Assembly: GCA_910586545.1 (NCBI GenBank)
Contig: CAJUIQ010000032.1
Coordinates: 1-16,575, forward strand
Origin: an uncultured Eubacteriales bacterium
GTDB lineage: Bacteria; Bacillota; Clostridia; Oscillospirales; CAG-272
Direction: 5' to 3'
DNA length: 16,575 bases
Below the pieces are notes generated by a model. It searched no databases, had not been told where the DNA came from, and saw nothing but the letters and a program-made list of their open reading frames with translations. Below are positions 1 through 8,339 of this stretch, one piece after another. The stretch's first letter is position 1; the number at the start of each line of letters is the position of its first letter. The position numbers and the translations under genes are program-made.

Positions 1-481
1 CACGGACGAAATGTACCGGCGACTTTGGGCTTTTGATAAATAGAATTACCATTCCGGCAATAACACCCAAAATTGCCGCCCCACACAAGATAAGCTGCAG
101 CACTGTCAAGTAAATATTCACGATGGAAATTCCTGTACGCAATATAGAAAAATCCACCGCCTCCAACGGCGTTATCCTTGTGTACAAAAGAATGCAGTTG
201 ATGATTCCAAGTCCCACAAAAACAAGGGCAACTACTGCCTGAGCAAAAATACGCTTTGGTATCAAATATGTAAGAGAAAGAAAAGTTGCTATCATCAGCC
301 AATTCATCAAAAAGTACATTGGCTCATGAAATAAAAATAGAAAACCGCCCCAAAAACGATGTCGACTCAGCGACTCGATCAACAGCAACATGCCAAAAGA
401 TCCAATGAGCCCAAACCATAGGGGATTATTCCATATTTTTTGCCAAAGTGCACCTAAACTTTTATCATTTTTCGTTTTCAT
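1..481 (-). CDS. LTA-synthase-like sulfatase-family protein, N-terminal membrane domain (partial, 3' end outside window)
   Basis: I translated this by hand; the frame is open from an ATG at 479-481 to the left edge, giving about 160 residues. The visible part is a membrane region: a short basic, polar N-terminus (MKTKNDKS), then about four or five hydrophobic segments. The stretch RITPLEAVDFSILRTG after the third segment matches the 'R-x-TP-x-x-x-x-D' loop typical of the membrane domain of lipoteichoic acid synthase family proteins, whose extracellular alkaline-phosphatase/sulfatase-like domain would follow outside the window. Family members transfer glycerol-phosphate or a similar group, or act as cell-envelope sulfatases; the active domain is not visible, so the substrate cannot be stated. 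It starts 14 bases after the MFS gene stop and is probably cotranscribed with it. The Shine-Dalgarno is weak (GGTAAAACGT before ATG), so translation may depend on coupling to the upstream gene. Confidence 0.72.
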   Translation of the reverse strand, partial: MKTKNDKSLGALWQKIWNNPLWFGLIGSFGMLLLIESLSRHRFWGGFLFLFHEPMYFLMNWLMIATFLSLTYLIPKRIFAQAVVALVFVGLGIINCILLYTRITPLEAVDFSILRTGISIVNIYLTVLQLILCGAAILGVIAGMVILFIKSPKSPVHFVR

Positions 482-495
482 ACGTTTTACCGGAT

Positions 496-1734
496 TTATT
501 TTATGCGTTTTTTCTTTGAAAGAAATCCCATTCCAACTACCATTAAAATTGGAAAAATTACTCCAGCTAAAATTCCTGCGCGCAATCCCGTTTGCTCCGC
601 ATCCAGTGACAGGTGTGTCCCTATCTGTCGAATGACCGGCAGTTCCTCAGCAATATCTGATACGACTCCTGTCAGCCAAGGGCCAAGCGAGCAGCCAATA
701 TCCCCGCCCACAGCCATCATAGCAAACATCGACGCTCCCGCGCCAGGATATTTATCGGCACACAGCGCAAGCATTCCCGGCCACATTAAGCTGACACCCA
801 ACCCGGTTACACCACATGCCAACAAGGAAACAAAGGGGAAAGGAGCAAATACAGCCGCCAGATAGCATACTACTGTAAGAGCCGCGCAGGCCGTAAGCGC
901 TCTAGAAATTTTTAATTTATGTCCCCAAATGCCGTAAGCCGTTCTGCCGATTCCCATCATTACGGCAAACATACACGGTCCAAGTAAATCTCCTACAATT
1001 TTGGTAATCCCAAGCCCACGTTCCGCGAACAAAGACGCCCACTGCGCCATTATTTGCTCTGCTGCTCCCGCAAAAACCATAAGCAAAAAAGCCACGATAA
1101 AAACTGGATCCCGAAGCATAGAAAACGCGCCATGCTCTCCGTCGTGCACAGTCATCTCCACCATAGGCACTTTAGCAAAAAATATACTGTTGAAAATAGG
1201 AATCAGCGCCCATAACAGAGGCAGAAAAAACCAGAACTCGCTGCCGATTACCCGCAAAAGCGCAGTCGTCACCAAAATGACGAAAGCCTGCCCCCACGAA
1301 TAAAAGGAGTGCATTAAAGACATGGGAGATCCACCGGCATCCTCATCTTTGGGAAGTGCCTCCATAAGAGGGCTAAGTACTACCTCAGCTAGTCCACTGC
1401 CGGCCGAATATACGATTACGGAAGCCATTACCGCAGCTTCCGGTACAAGAATCGCCGGTAAAAAGGCAAGAAGAATGAGACCTACAGCGCAGGTTGCTTG
1501 ACTCCATACGGACAAAACTCGATAACTGGCCTTTTCTATAAATTTAACGGAAAGCAAATCAATACCAATTTGCACTAAAAACGTCACCAGCGTAATAGCA
1601 GCAATATATGTAAGAGAAAAATGATAGGTATCCTGAAATATTACAAACAATAGCGGAGCAAGATTGACTACAATCGCCTGGGTGACATATCCCGTATAAC
1701 AGGCGACCCGTGTCTTCTTAAAGTTTTGCGTCAT
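496..1734 (-). CDS. MFS transporter, fucose-permease-like
   Basis: This 412-residue protein has about twelve hydrophobic segments, the usual size and layout of a major facilitator superfamily transporter. A longer polar loop lies at mid-protein (around residues 195-210, VPMVEMTVHDGEHG), as expected between the two six-helix bundles. The charged loop ALPKDEDAGGSPMSLMHSFY near residues 127-146, with its S-x-x-HSFY-x-WG pattern, resembles the FucP/sugar-porter-like MFS branch (a family-level impression). The C-terminus is basic (SKKKRIK). Substrate is unknown; a sugar or other small solute is plausible, and drug efflux cannot be excluded. The start is supported by TTGGAGAC placed 9-11 bases before the ATG. 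It lies 24 bases after a 35-residue membrane peptide gene and 14 bases before the LTA-synthase-like gene, all on the minus strand, so the three probably form one transcript. Confidence 0.85.
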   Translation of the reverse strand: MTQNFKKTRVACYTGYVTQAIVVNLAPLLFVIFQDTYHFSLTYIAAITLVTFLVQIGIDLLSVKFIEKASYRVLSVWSQATCAVGLILLAFLPAILVPEAAVMASVIVYSAGSGLAEVVLSPLMEALPKDEDAGGSPMSLMHSFYSWGQAFVILVTTALLRVIGSEFWFFLPLLWALIPIFNSIFFAKVPMVEMTVHDGEHGAFSMLRDPVFIVAFLLMVFAGAAEQIMAQWASLFAERGLGITKIVGDLLGPCMFAVMMGIGRTAYGIWGHKLKISRALTACAALTVVCYLAAVFAPFPFVSLLACGVTGLGVSLMWPGMLALCADKYPGAGASMFAMMAVGGDIGCSLGPWLTGVVSDIAEELPVIRQIGTHLSLDAEQTGLRAGILAGVIFPILMVVGMGFLSKKKRIK

Positions 1735-1758
1735 AATAGGGTCTCCAATCGATATATT

Positions 1759-1866
1759 TTAGTGAAATAAAACAGTGGCAATAACAGATACGCCTCCACC
1801 AACCATCAAAAGCGCTAAGAAAATAGCGACTGTTCGTACAATAATTTTTTTGGATTTTTCTGACAT
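1759..1866 (-). CDS. Small single-pass membrane protein, 35 residues
   Basis: A short ORF read by hand: it begins MSEKSKKIIVRTVAIF and ends ATVLFH, with a TAA stop. The first eight residues are lysine-rich, and residues 9-33 form one hydrophobic segment containing a GGG run, so it should insert once in the membrane with the basic end inside. A good Shine-Dalgarno (GGAATGGAG, 6 bases before ATG) and a 24-base gap to the MFS gene on the same strand support a real gene. Tiny proteins of this build (lysine-rich head plus one TM helix, 30-35 residues) are common in Firmicutes; Prli42 and DUF4044 proteins are examples. I cannot assign it to either from sequence alone. A role as transporter accessory subunit is only a guess from position. 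Confidence 0.7.
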   Translation of the reverse strand: MSEKSKKIIVRTVAIFLALLMVGGGVSVIATVLFH

Positions 1867-1904
1867 AGCAAGCTCCATTCCATAAAAGGATGATAAAATC
1901 CTAT

Positions 1905-1938
1905 GCCGGCACAAAACGCGGAGTTTCTTTGTGCCGGC
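1905..1938 (-). terminator. Perfect 11-bp hairpin after the topoisomerase gene; possible terminator or leader structure
   Basis: GCCGGCACAAA at 1905-1915 pairs exactly with TTTGTGCCGGC at 1928-1938, leaving a 12-base loop. It lies 36 bases after the stop of the topoisomerase gene and about 40 bases before the start of the 35-residue membrane protein gene. On the minus strand it is followed by ATAGGATTTTATC, which is not a clean U-run, so strong intrinsic termination is doubtful. It may be a partial terminator, an mRNA 3'-end stabiliser or part of the next gene's leader. A similar hairpin occurs at 10106-10141. Confidence 0.5.
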
Positions 1939-1974
1939 TTCATTCCTTTTATTCTATAACAATTTGCATCTCCC

Positions 1975-4197
1975 CTAAATCGGGCACCAAAAGAGGCGAT
2001 CCCACAGCGGGAATTTTAATTTTTCTGCACTTAGCTCCACGGCCTCTTTTTCACTGCATGATCGTTCCAGCTGCTGCCCATAGTATACACCGTTTATCAG
2101 CTGCTTTTTACGCAACTGATACAAAATTACACCTGTGGATGTGCGGGTTGTTTTCTCCGGAATCAAGGACGACTTTATTAAAATTCCCTTCCCTACGTCC
2201 GATACAATAAGCAAATCCATAGGCTCCTTCTCATAAACTGCGGCAATCAGTGGTGCAGTATCAGAATAAGCGCTGGTAAGCCGTTTGCGATTGGACTTGG
2301 TCTCGTAAGCAGATAGGGGGATACGTACACCCTTTCCGTTTTCAAAAATAAAGATTATATGATCCTCCCCGCTGCAGGAAGCGTTAATAATCTTCATCAG
2401 CATAGGACGCTCATTTTCTTCAAAATCCAGTTTTCCGGGAAGAAAATCGCCTAAAAGAGACGCCTTTACCGGATCAAAATCCGCCAATCTTCCTTTGTAT
2501 ACCCGACGCTGATCGGTAAATACCAAAAACTCATCTTTGTTTTCGCAGTCCTCACTCCAAAGAATCTCATCTCCATCCTTCAAACGCTGCTCGTCGTTGC
2601 CCCGCAGCGATTGGTGAGTAATCTTTTTAAAATATCCATCCCTGGTCAGAACAACCCTGCAGGCGTAATTCTCCACTGTGTCGATTACGGCAGGCTCCTC
2701 CAATGTGTCCGCATAAATTAACTGTGTTTTGCGGGGCTTGCCATATTTCTTTTTCACTTCTGTCAGTTGGGCGGATATAAGCGCTTTCATTTTGATTTCA
2801 TCCGCCAGAGTTTCCTCGATATTCTTTATCTCTTCCTGCAGGCTCTCGATTTCGTGTACCCGATTTATTAAATATTCATGGTTTAAATGACGCAGCTTGA
2901 TCTCGGCCACATATTCCGCTTGCACCTGATCGATAGCAAATCCGTCCATCAGTCGCGGTACTACGTCTGATTCCTTTTCCGTTTCCCGAATAATGCGGAT
3001 CGCTTTGTCGATATCCAGCAGAATCTTGCTTAGCGCTTTCAGCAAGTGGAGGCGGTCTTTCTTCTTCTGCAGTTCAAAACGAAGCTCTCTGCCCACACAT
3101 CCCATCCGAAAACGTATCCATTCCTGGAGAATGGCAATGATTCCAAGCTGGCGGGGCGAGGCGTCAATCAGCACATTGAAGTTACAGGCAAATTCATCCT
3201 GAAGAGGCGTCAGCTTATATAACTTTGCCATCACTGCCTCCGGATCCACGCCGCGGCGTAGATCCAGCGTCAGCTTGAACCCGTTCAGGTCTATTTCATC
3301 CCGCACATCCGTCACTTCTTTCAGCTTGCCTTCTTTGATCAAATCTACAATTTTTTTGATGATCAATTCAATGGATGTTGAATAAGGAATTTGCAAAATA
3401 TCTATGCAGTTGTTTTCTTTGTCATAACCATATCGCGCACGCAGACGCACGCTCCCTCTGCCCGATTCATAAATAGACTTCATCTGCGCTCGATCATATA
3501 TCAGCATACCGCCCCCGGAAAAATCCGGGGCTTTGATCAAGTCTAATATTTTATCTACAGGGAGTTCCGGATTCTTCAGCAGAGCAATGGTGCCGTCGCA
3601 CACTTCCGCCAAATTAAAGGAACATATGTTGGAAGCCATACCTACGGCAATTCCCATATTTGGAGATACCAAAATATTTGGAAATGTGGTGGGCAGCAGA
3701 GTTGGTTCCGTAGTTGTGTTGTCATAATTTGGAACCATATCAACAGCATTTTTATCGATCCCTGTAAAAATCTCATTGCAGATTTTGTCCAACCGCACTT
3801 CCGTATATCGAGAGGCCGCATAGGCCATATCTCGGCTGTACTGCTTTCCAAATGATCCTTTGGAATCTACAAAAGGATGCAACAGTGCTTCATTTCCTCT
3901 AGTAAGACGCACCATGGTTTCATAAATAGATGCGTCACCATGGGGGTTGAGACGCATAGTTTGCCCTACCACATTGGCGCTTTTTGTACGAGGACCGCTG
4001 AGCAGTCCCATTTTGTACATGGTATAAAGGAGTTTTCTGTGGGACGGCTTGAAGCCGTCAATTTCCGGAATAGCTCTGGAAATAATTACGCTCATTACAT
4101 AGGGCATGTAGTTTGTTTCAATTGTTTCCGTTATGGGTTGATTTACAATATCCGCATGCACCACCGGCGCTGCTTCCACTTTCTTCTTTTTTGCCAT
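1975..4197 (-). CDS. Type IIA DNA topoisomerase subunit A (ParC/GyrA family, ParC-like)
   Basis: This 740-residue protein is the DNA-cleaving subunit of a bacterial type IIA topoisomerase. The N-terminal cleavage domain is intact: DGFKPSHRKLLYTMY around residues 47-61, NPHGDASIYET at 84-94, and the catalytic Arg-Tyr pair at R130-Y131 in ASRYTEVRL. A coiled-coil segment lies around residues 400-470. The C-terminus is a short beta-pinwheel with blades such as RVVLTRDGYFKKI and EFLVFTDQRRVYKG, and shows no QRRGGKG-like GyrA box, so it is more likely ParC-type (decatenating) than a true supercoiling gyrase A. The residue at the quinolone-contact Ser (Ser83 in E. coli GyrA) is Ala89, and the Asp87 position is Glu93. 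No ATPase subunit (ParE/GyrB) lies next to it here. It starts 3 bases after the sua5 stop; an AAAGGA Shine-Dalgarno lies inside the end of sua5, suggesting translational coupling. Confidence 0.92.
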   Translation of the reverse strand: MAKKKKVEAAPVVHADIVNQPITETIETNYMPYVMSVIISRAIPEIDGFKPSHRKLLYTMYKMGLLSGPRTKSANVVGQTMRLNPHGDASIYETMVRLTRGNEALLHPFVDSKGSFGKQYSRDMAYAASRYTEVRLDKICNEIFTGIDKNAVDMVPNYDNTTTEPTLLPTTFPNILVSPNMGIAVGMASNICSFNLAEVCDGTIALLKNPELPVDKILDLIKAPDFSGGGMLIYDRAQMKSIYESGRGSVRLRARYGYDKENNCIDILQIPYSTSIELIIKKIVDLIKEGKLKEVTDVRDEIDLNGFKLTLDLRRGVDPEAVMAKLYKLTPLQDEFACNFNVLIDASPRQLGIIAILQEWIRFRMGCVGRELRFELQKKKDRLHLLKALSKILLDIDKAIRIIRETEKESDVVPRLMDGFAIDQVQAEYVAEIKLRHLNHEYLINRVHEIESLQEEIKNIEETLADEIKMKALISAQLTEVKKKYGKPRKTQLIYADTLEEPAVIDTVENYACRVVLTRDGYFKKITHQSLRGNDEQRLKDGDEILWSEDCENKDEFLVFTDQRRVYKGRLADFDPVKASLLGDFLPGKLDFEENERPMLMKIINASCSGEDHIIFIFENGKGVRIPLSAYETKSNRKRLTSAYSDTAPLIAAVYEKEPMDLLIVSDVGKGILIKSSLIPEKTTRTSTGVILYQLRKKQLINGVYYGQQLERSCSEKEAVELSAEKLKFPLWDRLFWCPI

Positions 4198-4200
4198 GAA

Positions 4201-5229
4201 TTACGTCCATCCTTTTATAACTTCACATCCGGCAGCCCGGATAATACGATTGTACAGCGCGAGGTACTCGTCAGTTTTGGGCGGCAGCGGAGCATATATA
4301 ACAGGCACTTGCATGTTATCCGCCTCTCGAAGAATGCGGAACAAATTGTGCATCTGCCCAGCAGGATCCTCTTTTTTCCCTAAATCCATTACCTTCCTGC
4401 CTGCAAAGCGCTCCATATCTTCCGTATAAGCAAGCACACCGCAGTCTTGTTCTTGCCGATTTACAAAATCTACAAAACTTGCCGTATCCTCTACAAGGAT
4501 TAGTTTGGTTTTAGGCGCATAGTGCCGGTATTTCATTCCGGGAGATTGCGGCTTGTCGCCTGCAGCATCAGGGTCCAGCACCGCTGGCGAAACCATTACC
4601 TCTTCTACAAAAGCCGCCAATTCCCTTGGGAGCACTTCGCCGGGACGAAGCAGCGTGCATCCTTTCTTCGTCAGTCGAATGACGGTAGATTCTACACCGA
4701 TAGAGCATTCTCCGCCGTCTAAAATCATGTCCACTCTGCCGGAAAGGTCTGCCGCCACATGGGCTGCAGTGGTAGGAGAGGGCGATCCGGAAAGATTGGC
4801 GCTGGGGGCGGCAATCGGCACGCCTGCAGCTTGAATCAGACGACGGGCTGCAGGATGAGCCGGGCAACGCACTGCCACAGTATTTAGTCCTCCTGTAACA
4901 GAGTCAGGCACCAGCGTTTTTTTATCCAAAATAATTGTAATAGGTCCGGGCATAAAATGTGCAGCCAGCCGGTAATAAGCGGGCGTTGTAACGGCAAATT
5001 CTTCCGCATCCCGAGGATCCGCCACATGGACAATCAGGGGGTTATCCGCGGGACGTCCTTTGGCGGCAAAAATTTTTTCTGCGGCATTGGGATCTAAAGC
5101 GTTTGCCCCAAGGCCGTACACGGTTTCCGTAGGGAACGCCACCAGACCTCCGTCACGTAAAATCTGACCGGCACGCCGAAAAATTTGATCGTCCCCTTCT
5201 CCGGTAAGAACAATTTGTTCAGTTTTCAT
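4201..5229 (-). CDS. sua5: L-threonylcarbamoyladenylate synthase, Sua5 type
   Basis: This 342-residue enzyme makes threonylcarbamoyl-AMP from threonine, bicarbonate and ATP, the first step of the universal t6A37 modification of ANN-decoding tRNAs; TsaD, TsaB and TsaE then transfer the group. The YrdC-like core fills residues 1 to about 205, with FPTETVYGLGANA at 32-44, KGRPADNPLIVH at 57-68 (the K-x-R and DNPL nucleotide-site signature) and PSANLSG further on. The second part, from about residue 215 (MKYRHYAPKTKL onward), is the Sua5-specific C-terminal domain, so this is the long form, not the short TsaC form. The ATG at 5229 lies within the last codons of prfA (11-base overlap), a strong sign of coupling between two translation-fidelity genes. 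TsaB/D/E are not in the window. Confidence 0.95.
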   Translation of the reverse strand: MKTEQIVLTGEGDDQIFRRAGQILRDGGLVAFPTETVYGLGANALDPNAAEKIFAAKGRPADNPLIVHVADPRDAEEFAVTTPAYYRLAAHFMPGPITIILDKKTLVPDSVTGGLNTVAVRCPAHPAARRLIQAAGVPIAAPSANLSGSPSPTTAAHVAADLSGRVDMILDGGECSIGVESTVIRLTKKGCTLLRPGEVLPRELAAFVEEVMVSPAVLDPDAAGDKPQSPGMKYRHYAPKTKLILVEDTASFVDFVNRQEQDCGVLAYTEDMERFAGRKVMDLGKKEDPAGQMHNLFRILREADNMQVPVIYAPLPPKTDEYLALYNRIIRAAGCEVIKGWT

Positions 5230-6298
5230 CTACGCCGGTTCCTTTCAGCCGTTGAGCCGCATCTGCAGTAGCCAAAGCGTCAATCATTTGATCCAAATTT
5301 CCGTCAACAAAACTATCCAATGTATATAAAGTCAGTCCAATTCGGTGGTCGGATATACGTCCCTGGGGAAAATTATACGTGCGGATCCGCTCGCTGCGGT
5401 CCCCCGTTCCTACCTGTCCTCGCCGCTCGCCAGCAATTTGCTCCGCCTGTTTTTGTTGCTCCATATCGTACAACTTGGTACGCAGAAGCTTCAATGCCTT
5501 GTCTCGGTTTTTGAACTGACTACGCTCCTCCTGGCATTCTACCACAATTCCCGTAGGTTTGTGAATCATACGTACCGCTGACTCTGTTTTATTTATGTGC
5601 TGTCCACCGGCACCGCTGGATTTGCAGGTTTCCACAATCAAATCGGCCGGGTTAATCTCCACCTCAACCTCTTGCGCCTCACACAAAACAGCAACCGTAG
5701 CAGTAGAAGTATGAATGCGGCCTGAGGATTCCGTCTCCGGAACTCTCTGCACACGGTGCACACCGGACTCATATTTTAAACGTGAATAGGCACCTTCTCC
5801 GGATACCATAAAAGAGATTTCTTTATATCCTCCAAGACCCGTTTCGTTTTGTGATAAAATTTCTGTTTTAAATCGGTGGCTTTCCGCATACATACTATAC
5901 ATTCGAAAAAGCACCCCTGCAAAAAGGGCCGCTTCTTCTCCTCCGGCCCCCGCCCGAATCTCAACAATGACATTTTTGTCATCGTTGGGATCTTTGGGAA
6001 GCAGGAGAATCTTTAGTTCTTGTTCTGTATGTGCAATTTGGTCCCGCAGGGTGTGATACTCCTCCTGAGCCAAGGCGCGCAGTTCCTCATCCGCTTCCGA
6101 CTCCATTAGTTCGGCAGCATCAGTATAGTCCTGGGTCAGCTTTTCGTATACATCATATTTTTCTACCACCGGCTGCAGAGACTTATACTCCCGCATTCGC
6201 TTCGTATACAGCTCCATATTTGCCATAGTCTCCGGCTTTGCGAGTTCCTCTTCTATTTGGATGAATCGGTCTTTTACTTCCTTAAGTTTGTCAATCAT
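5219..6298 (-). CDS. prfA: Peptide chain release factor 1 (RF1)
   Basis: The 359-residue length is that of bacterial RF1, which recognises UAA and UAG stop codons and triggers release of the peptide. The catalytic GGQ tripeptide is at residues 231-233 in SSGAGGQHINKTES. The stop-codon reading motif is of the P-x-T type, here PET at 187-189 within HRVQRVPETES, which separates RF1 from RF2 (SPF). The acidic patch RAGAGGEEAALFA near 115-127 is also family-typical. The ATG is preceded by GAGGA overlapping the stop of the M18 peptidase gene, 6 bases upstream. The prmC methylase gene, often next to prfA, is not here. The 3' end overlaps sua5 by 11 bases. Confidence 0.97.
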   Translation of the reverse strand: MIDKLKEVKDRFIQIEEELAKPETMANMELYTKRMREYKSLQPVVEKYDVYEKLTQDYTDAAELMESEADEELRALAQEEYHTLRDQIAHTEQELKILLLPKDPNDDKNVIVEIRAGAGGEEAALFAGVLFRMYSMYAESHRFKTEILSQNETGLGGYKEISFMVSGEGAYSRLKYESGVHRVQRVPETESSGRIHTSTATVAVLCEAQEVEVEINPADLIVETCKSSGAGGQHINKTESAVRMIHKPTGIVVECQEERSQFKNRDKALKLLRTKLYDMEQQKQAEQIAGERRGQVGTGDRSERIRTYNFPQGRISDHRIGLTLYTLDSFVDGNLDQMIDALATADAAQRLKGTGVDEN

Positions 6299-6304
6299 AT
6301 ATCC

Positions 6305-7726
6305 TCATTTACAAAATGCCAGAAAGGCCCTGTATGTTTCATACAGATCCAATTTGGAAATCACTTCAAAAGGCGCGTGCATGGACAACACTGGCACACC
6401 TAAATCTACAGTATCGATGTTTTCATTGGCAATATATTTGGCAACGGTACCTCCGCCGCCTTCATCAATCTTGCCAAGCTCCGCAGTCTGCCACAGCACA
6501 TGATCCCGCACAAACATGTCGCGAATTTTTCCTATATATTCGGCGCTGGCGTCATTGGTAGAATATTTACCACCGCTGCCGGTATATTTAGACAGTACCA
6601 CGCCGCTGTTGATCATCGCAGCGTTACGCTTTTCAAATACCTCGCTGTATAACGGGTCATATGCAGCATTTACGTCTGCGGACAAACACATAGAATTGCT
6701 TCTTGTCAGTGCAGCATTTGCACCCAGTGCCCTGCACAGTTCTCCAATCAAATCTGTCAAAAGCGCGCTTTGCATGCCAGTTGTTCCATCACTGCCCGTT
6801 TCTTCTTTATCGGCAAGAACGCATATGACCGTATGGGCGCTGTCGTCACTGTCGATCAGCGCAGTCAGCGCCGGGTAAGCACAAACCTTATCATCGTGAC
6901 CATACGCACCGATCATACACCGATCCAATCCAATATCTACCGGTCTTCCTGCCGGTACGGCACACAGCTCTGCTGTCATAAAATCGCTTTCCACAATTCC
7001 ATATTTTTCGTTGAGGATTCGCATCATATTCAGCTTGACTCTGTCCTCTCCCGTCACAGGAGTTCCATCCTCATCCAGCAGAGGAGATGCGCCTATCAAA
7101 AGATTGAGTCCTTCCCCGGCAAAGGCTTTATCCAGGGGCTTAGCGCCTTGCGTTTTTCCAAGGTGGGGCAACAAATCTGTAATTACAAATACGGGATCTC
7201 CCGCATCCTCACCAATGTTGACTTCTACTGTTTCTCCCCCCTGCTTAGTGACAACACCATGCAGCGCCAGCGGAATAGTTGGCCAATGATATTTTCGAAT
7301 GCCACCATAATAGTGCGTTTTTAAATATCCCATACCCTCTTCTTCAAAAAGCGGATGTTGTTTTAAATCCAGACGGGGAGAATCGATATGAGCCGCGCTG
7401 ATACGTACGCCGCTGCTAATGTCCTCACTGCCGATACGAAAAGCAAACAACGCTTTTCCACGGTTATTAAGATAATACTTTCCGCCTGGCACAACGGCAT
7501 CTCCCATCCGATAAGGTGTATATCCTGCTCGCTGCAGCATGGTCACAGAAATCTGCACCGCCTCCCGCTCCGTTTTAGCCCGGAAGAGATATTCACTGTA
7601 CCCGGCTGCGTATTCCCCTGCCCGCTCTACATCCGCTTCGTCCATCGTTTCAAATACATTCTTTTTCTTATACAGAAGCTGCTCTCTCAAAGCTTCTGCC
7701 TTTGTCTTTTCATTTGCCATTTTCAT
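6305..7726 (-). CDS. M18 family zinc aminopeptidase
   Basis: A 473-residue cytosolic metallo-aminopeptidase of the M18 (aspartyl aminopeptidase-like) family, close in layout to the bacterial long-form members. Candidate metal and catalytic residues are visible and in the right order: H113-x-D115 in AAHIDSPRL, Asp in GHDDKVCAYPAL around 277-288, the Glu pair E308-E309 in DKEETGSDG, D351 in LSADVNAAYD, and H450 in LSMHAPFEV. It removes N-terminal residues from peptides, probably acidic ones by family precedent. Two starts are possible: ATG at 7726 lies only 2 bases after the AGAAAGGGG Shine-Dalgarno, whereas the in-frame ATG at 7720 has a better 8-base spacing, so translation probably starts at MANEKTK. 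It is followed 6 bases later by prfA. Confidence 0.93.
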   Translation of the reverse strand: MKMANEKTKAEALREQLLYKKKNVFETMDEADVERAGEYAAGYSEYLFRAKTEREAVQISVTMLQRAGYTPYRMGDAVVPGGKYYLNNRGKALFAFRIGSEDISSGVRISAAHIDSPRLDLKQHPLFEEEGMGYLKTHYYGGIRKYHWPTIPLALHGVVTKQGGETVEVNIGEDAGDPVFVITDLLPHLGKTQGAKPLDKAFAGEGLNLLIGASPLLDEDGTPVTGEDRVKLNMMRILNEKYGIVESDFMTAELCAVPAGRPVDIGLDRCMIGAYGHDDKVCAYPALTALIDSDDSAHTVICVLADKEETGSDGTTGMQSALLTDLIGELCRALGANAALTRSNSMCLSADVNAAYDPLYSEVFEKRNAAMINSGVVLSKYTGSGGKYSTNDASAEYIGKIRDMFVRDHVLWQTAELGKIDEGGGGTVAKYIANENIDTVDLGVPVLSMHAPFEVISKLDLYETYRAFLAFCK

Positions 7727-7743
7727 GACCCCTTTCTCAATGT

Positions 7744-8319
7744 TTAAGATTCATAATATAGTCTTTTATATACATCAATTGCGTTGTTCACTTTTTTTAC
7801 ATAGTTCTTCGTTTCTTCAAAGGGAATGCGAGAAAGTTTTCCATCTTTGTCTGTATATTGTTCATCCTCCAACCATTCGTCCACATTTCCATGTCCGGCG
7901 TTGTATGCGGCAAACACCTCGTCCCAGCTATTATAGCGCAAATATAGGTACGACAAATAGTATGTCCCATATTTTATATTTGTCGCCGGATCATAAAGCA
8001 TACCCTCTTCCAAACTTTCTTTTGTCATGGTCATCAGCCAGTTGAATGTATCGGGCATAATTTGCATCAGTCCAACAGCGCCCGCGTCGGACACCGCCCC
8101 AGATGAAAAAGAACTTTCTGTTTTAATAACAGCGTAAACAACCGCTTCCGGCACGCCATACTGCCCAGCATATTGCTCTACATATTCACTATAGTCTCTA
8201 GGATAATTTGCCCGATCCACTTTGTCCCAGATAAATTGAAATAAAAAACCGGTCAAAACAGACAATAGCAATATAGAAATAATGACCGCACTTCTCACCA
8301 GCGCCTTTTTATATTTCAC
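7744..8319 (-). CDS. Membrane-anchored lytic transglycosylase (SLT domain)
   Basis: A 191-residue protein with one N-terminal hydrophobic segment (about residues 9-30, a signal anchor) and a soluble-lytic-transglycosylase domain outside the cell. The catalytic glutamate is E68 in AVIKTESSF; the following AVGLMQIMP (81-89) and AAYNAGHGNV (137-146) are the standard family motifs. It would cleave peptidoglycan glycan strands with formation of 1,6-anhydro-muramic ends. The start is GTG at 8317-8319 (the codon reads GTG-AAA-TAT), preceded by GAGGTAGGA; an overlapping ATG upstream leads straight to a stop and is not the start. It lies 20 bases after coaE and 17 bases before the M18 gene. The same coaE-lytic transglycosylase order is familiar from Clostridia (established context, from memory). 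Confidence 0.94.
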   Translation of the reverse strand: MKYKKALVRSAVIISILLLSVLTGFLFQFIWDKVDRANYPRDYSEYVEQYAGQYGVPEAVVYAVIKTESSFSSGAVSDAGAVGLMQIMPDTFNWLMTMTKESLEEGMLYDPATNIKYGTYYLSYLYLRYNSWDEVFAAYNAGHGNVDEWLEDEQYTDKDGKLSRIPFEETKNYVKKVNNAIDVYKRLYYES

Positions 8320-8339
8320 TGCATCCTACCTCTTTCTGC

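Noticed and set aside
1890..2210. Plus-strand ORF of 106 codons over the topoisomerase 3' end
   Set aside because: It lies antisense to a confidently identified gene, has no ribosome site and gives a low-complexity, non-family protein; it is a shadow frame.
5776..5982. Minus-strand ORF within prfA in another frame
   Set aside because: It overlaps the conserved RF1 coding frame completely and has no independent start signals.
5219..6298. Unusual release-factor codon specificity, because the tripeptide is PET
   Set aside because: RF1 uses a P-x-T motif with a variable middle residue, so PET is within the family norm; all downstream genes here use normal stops.
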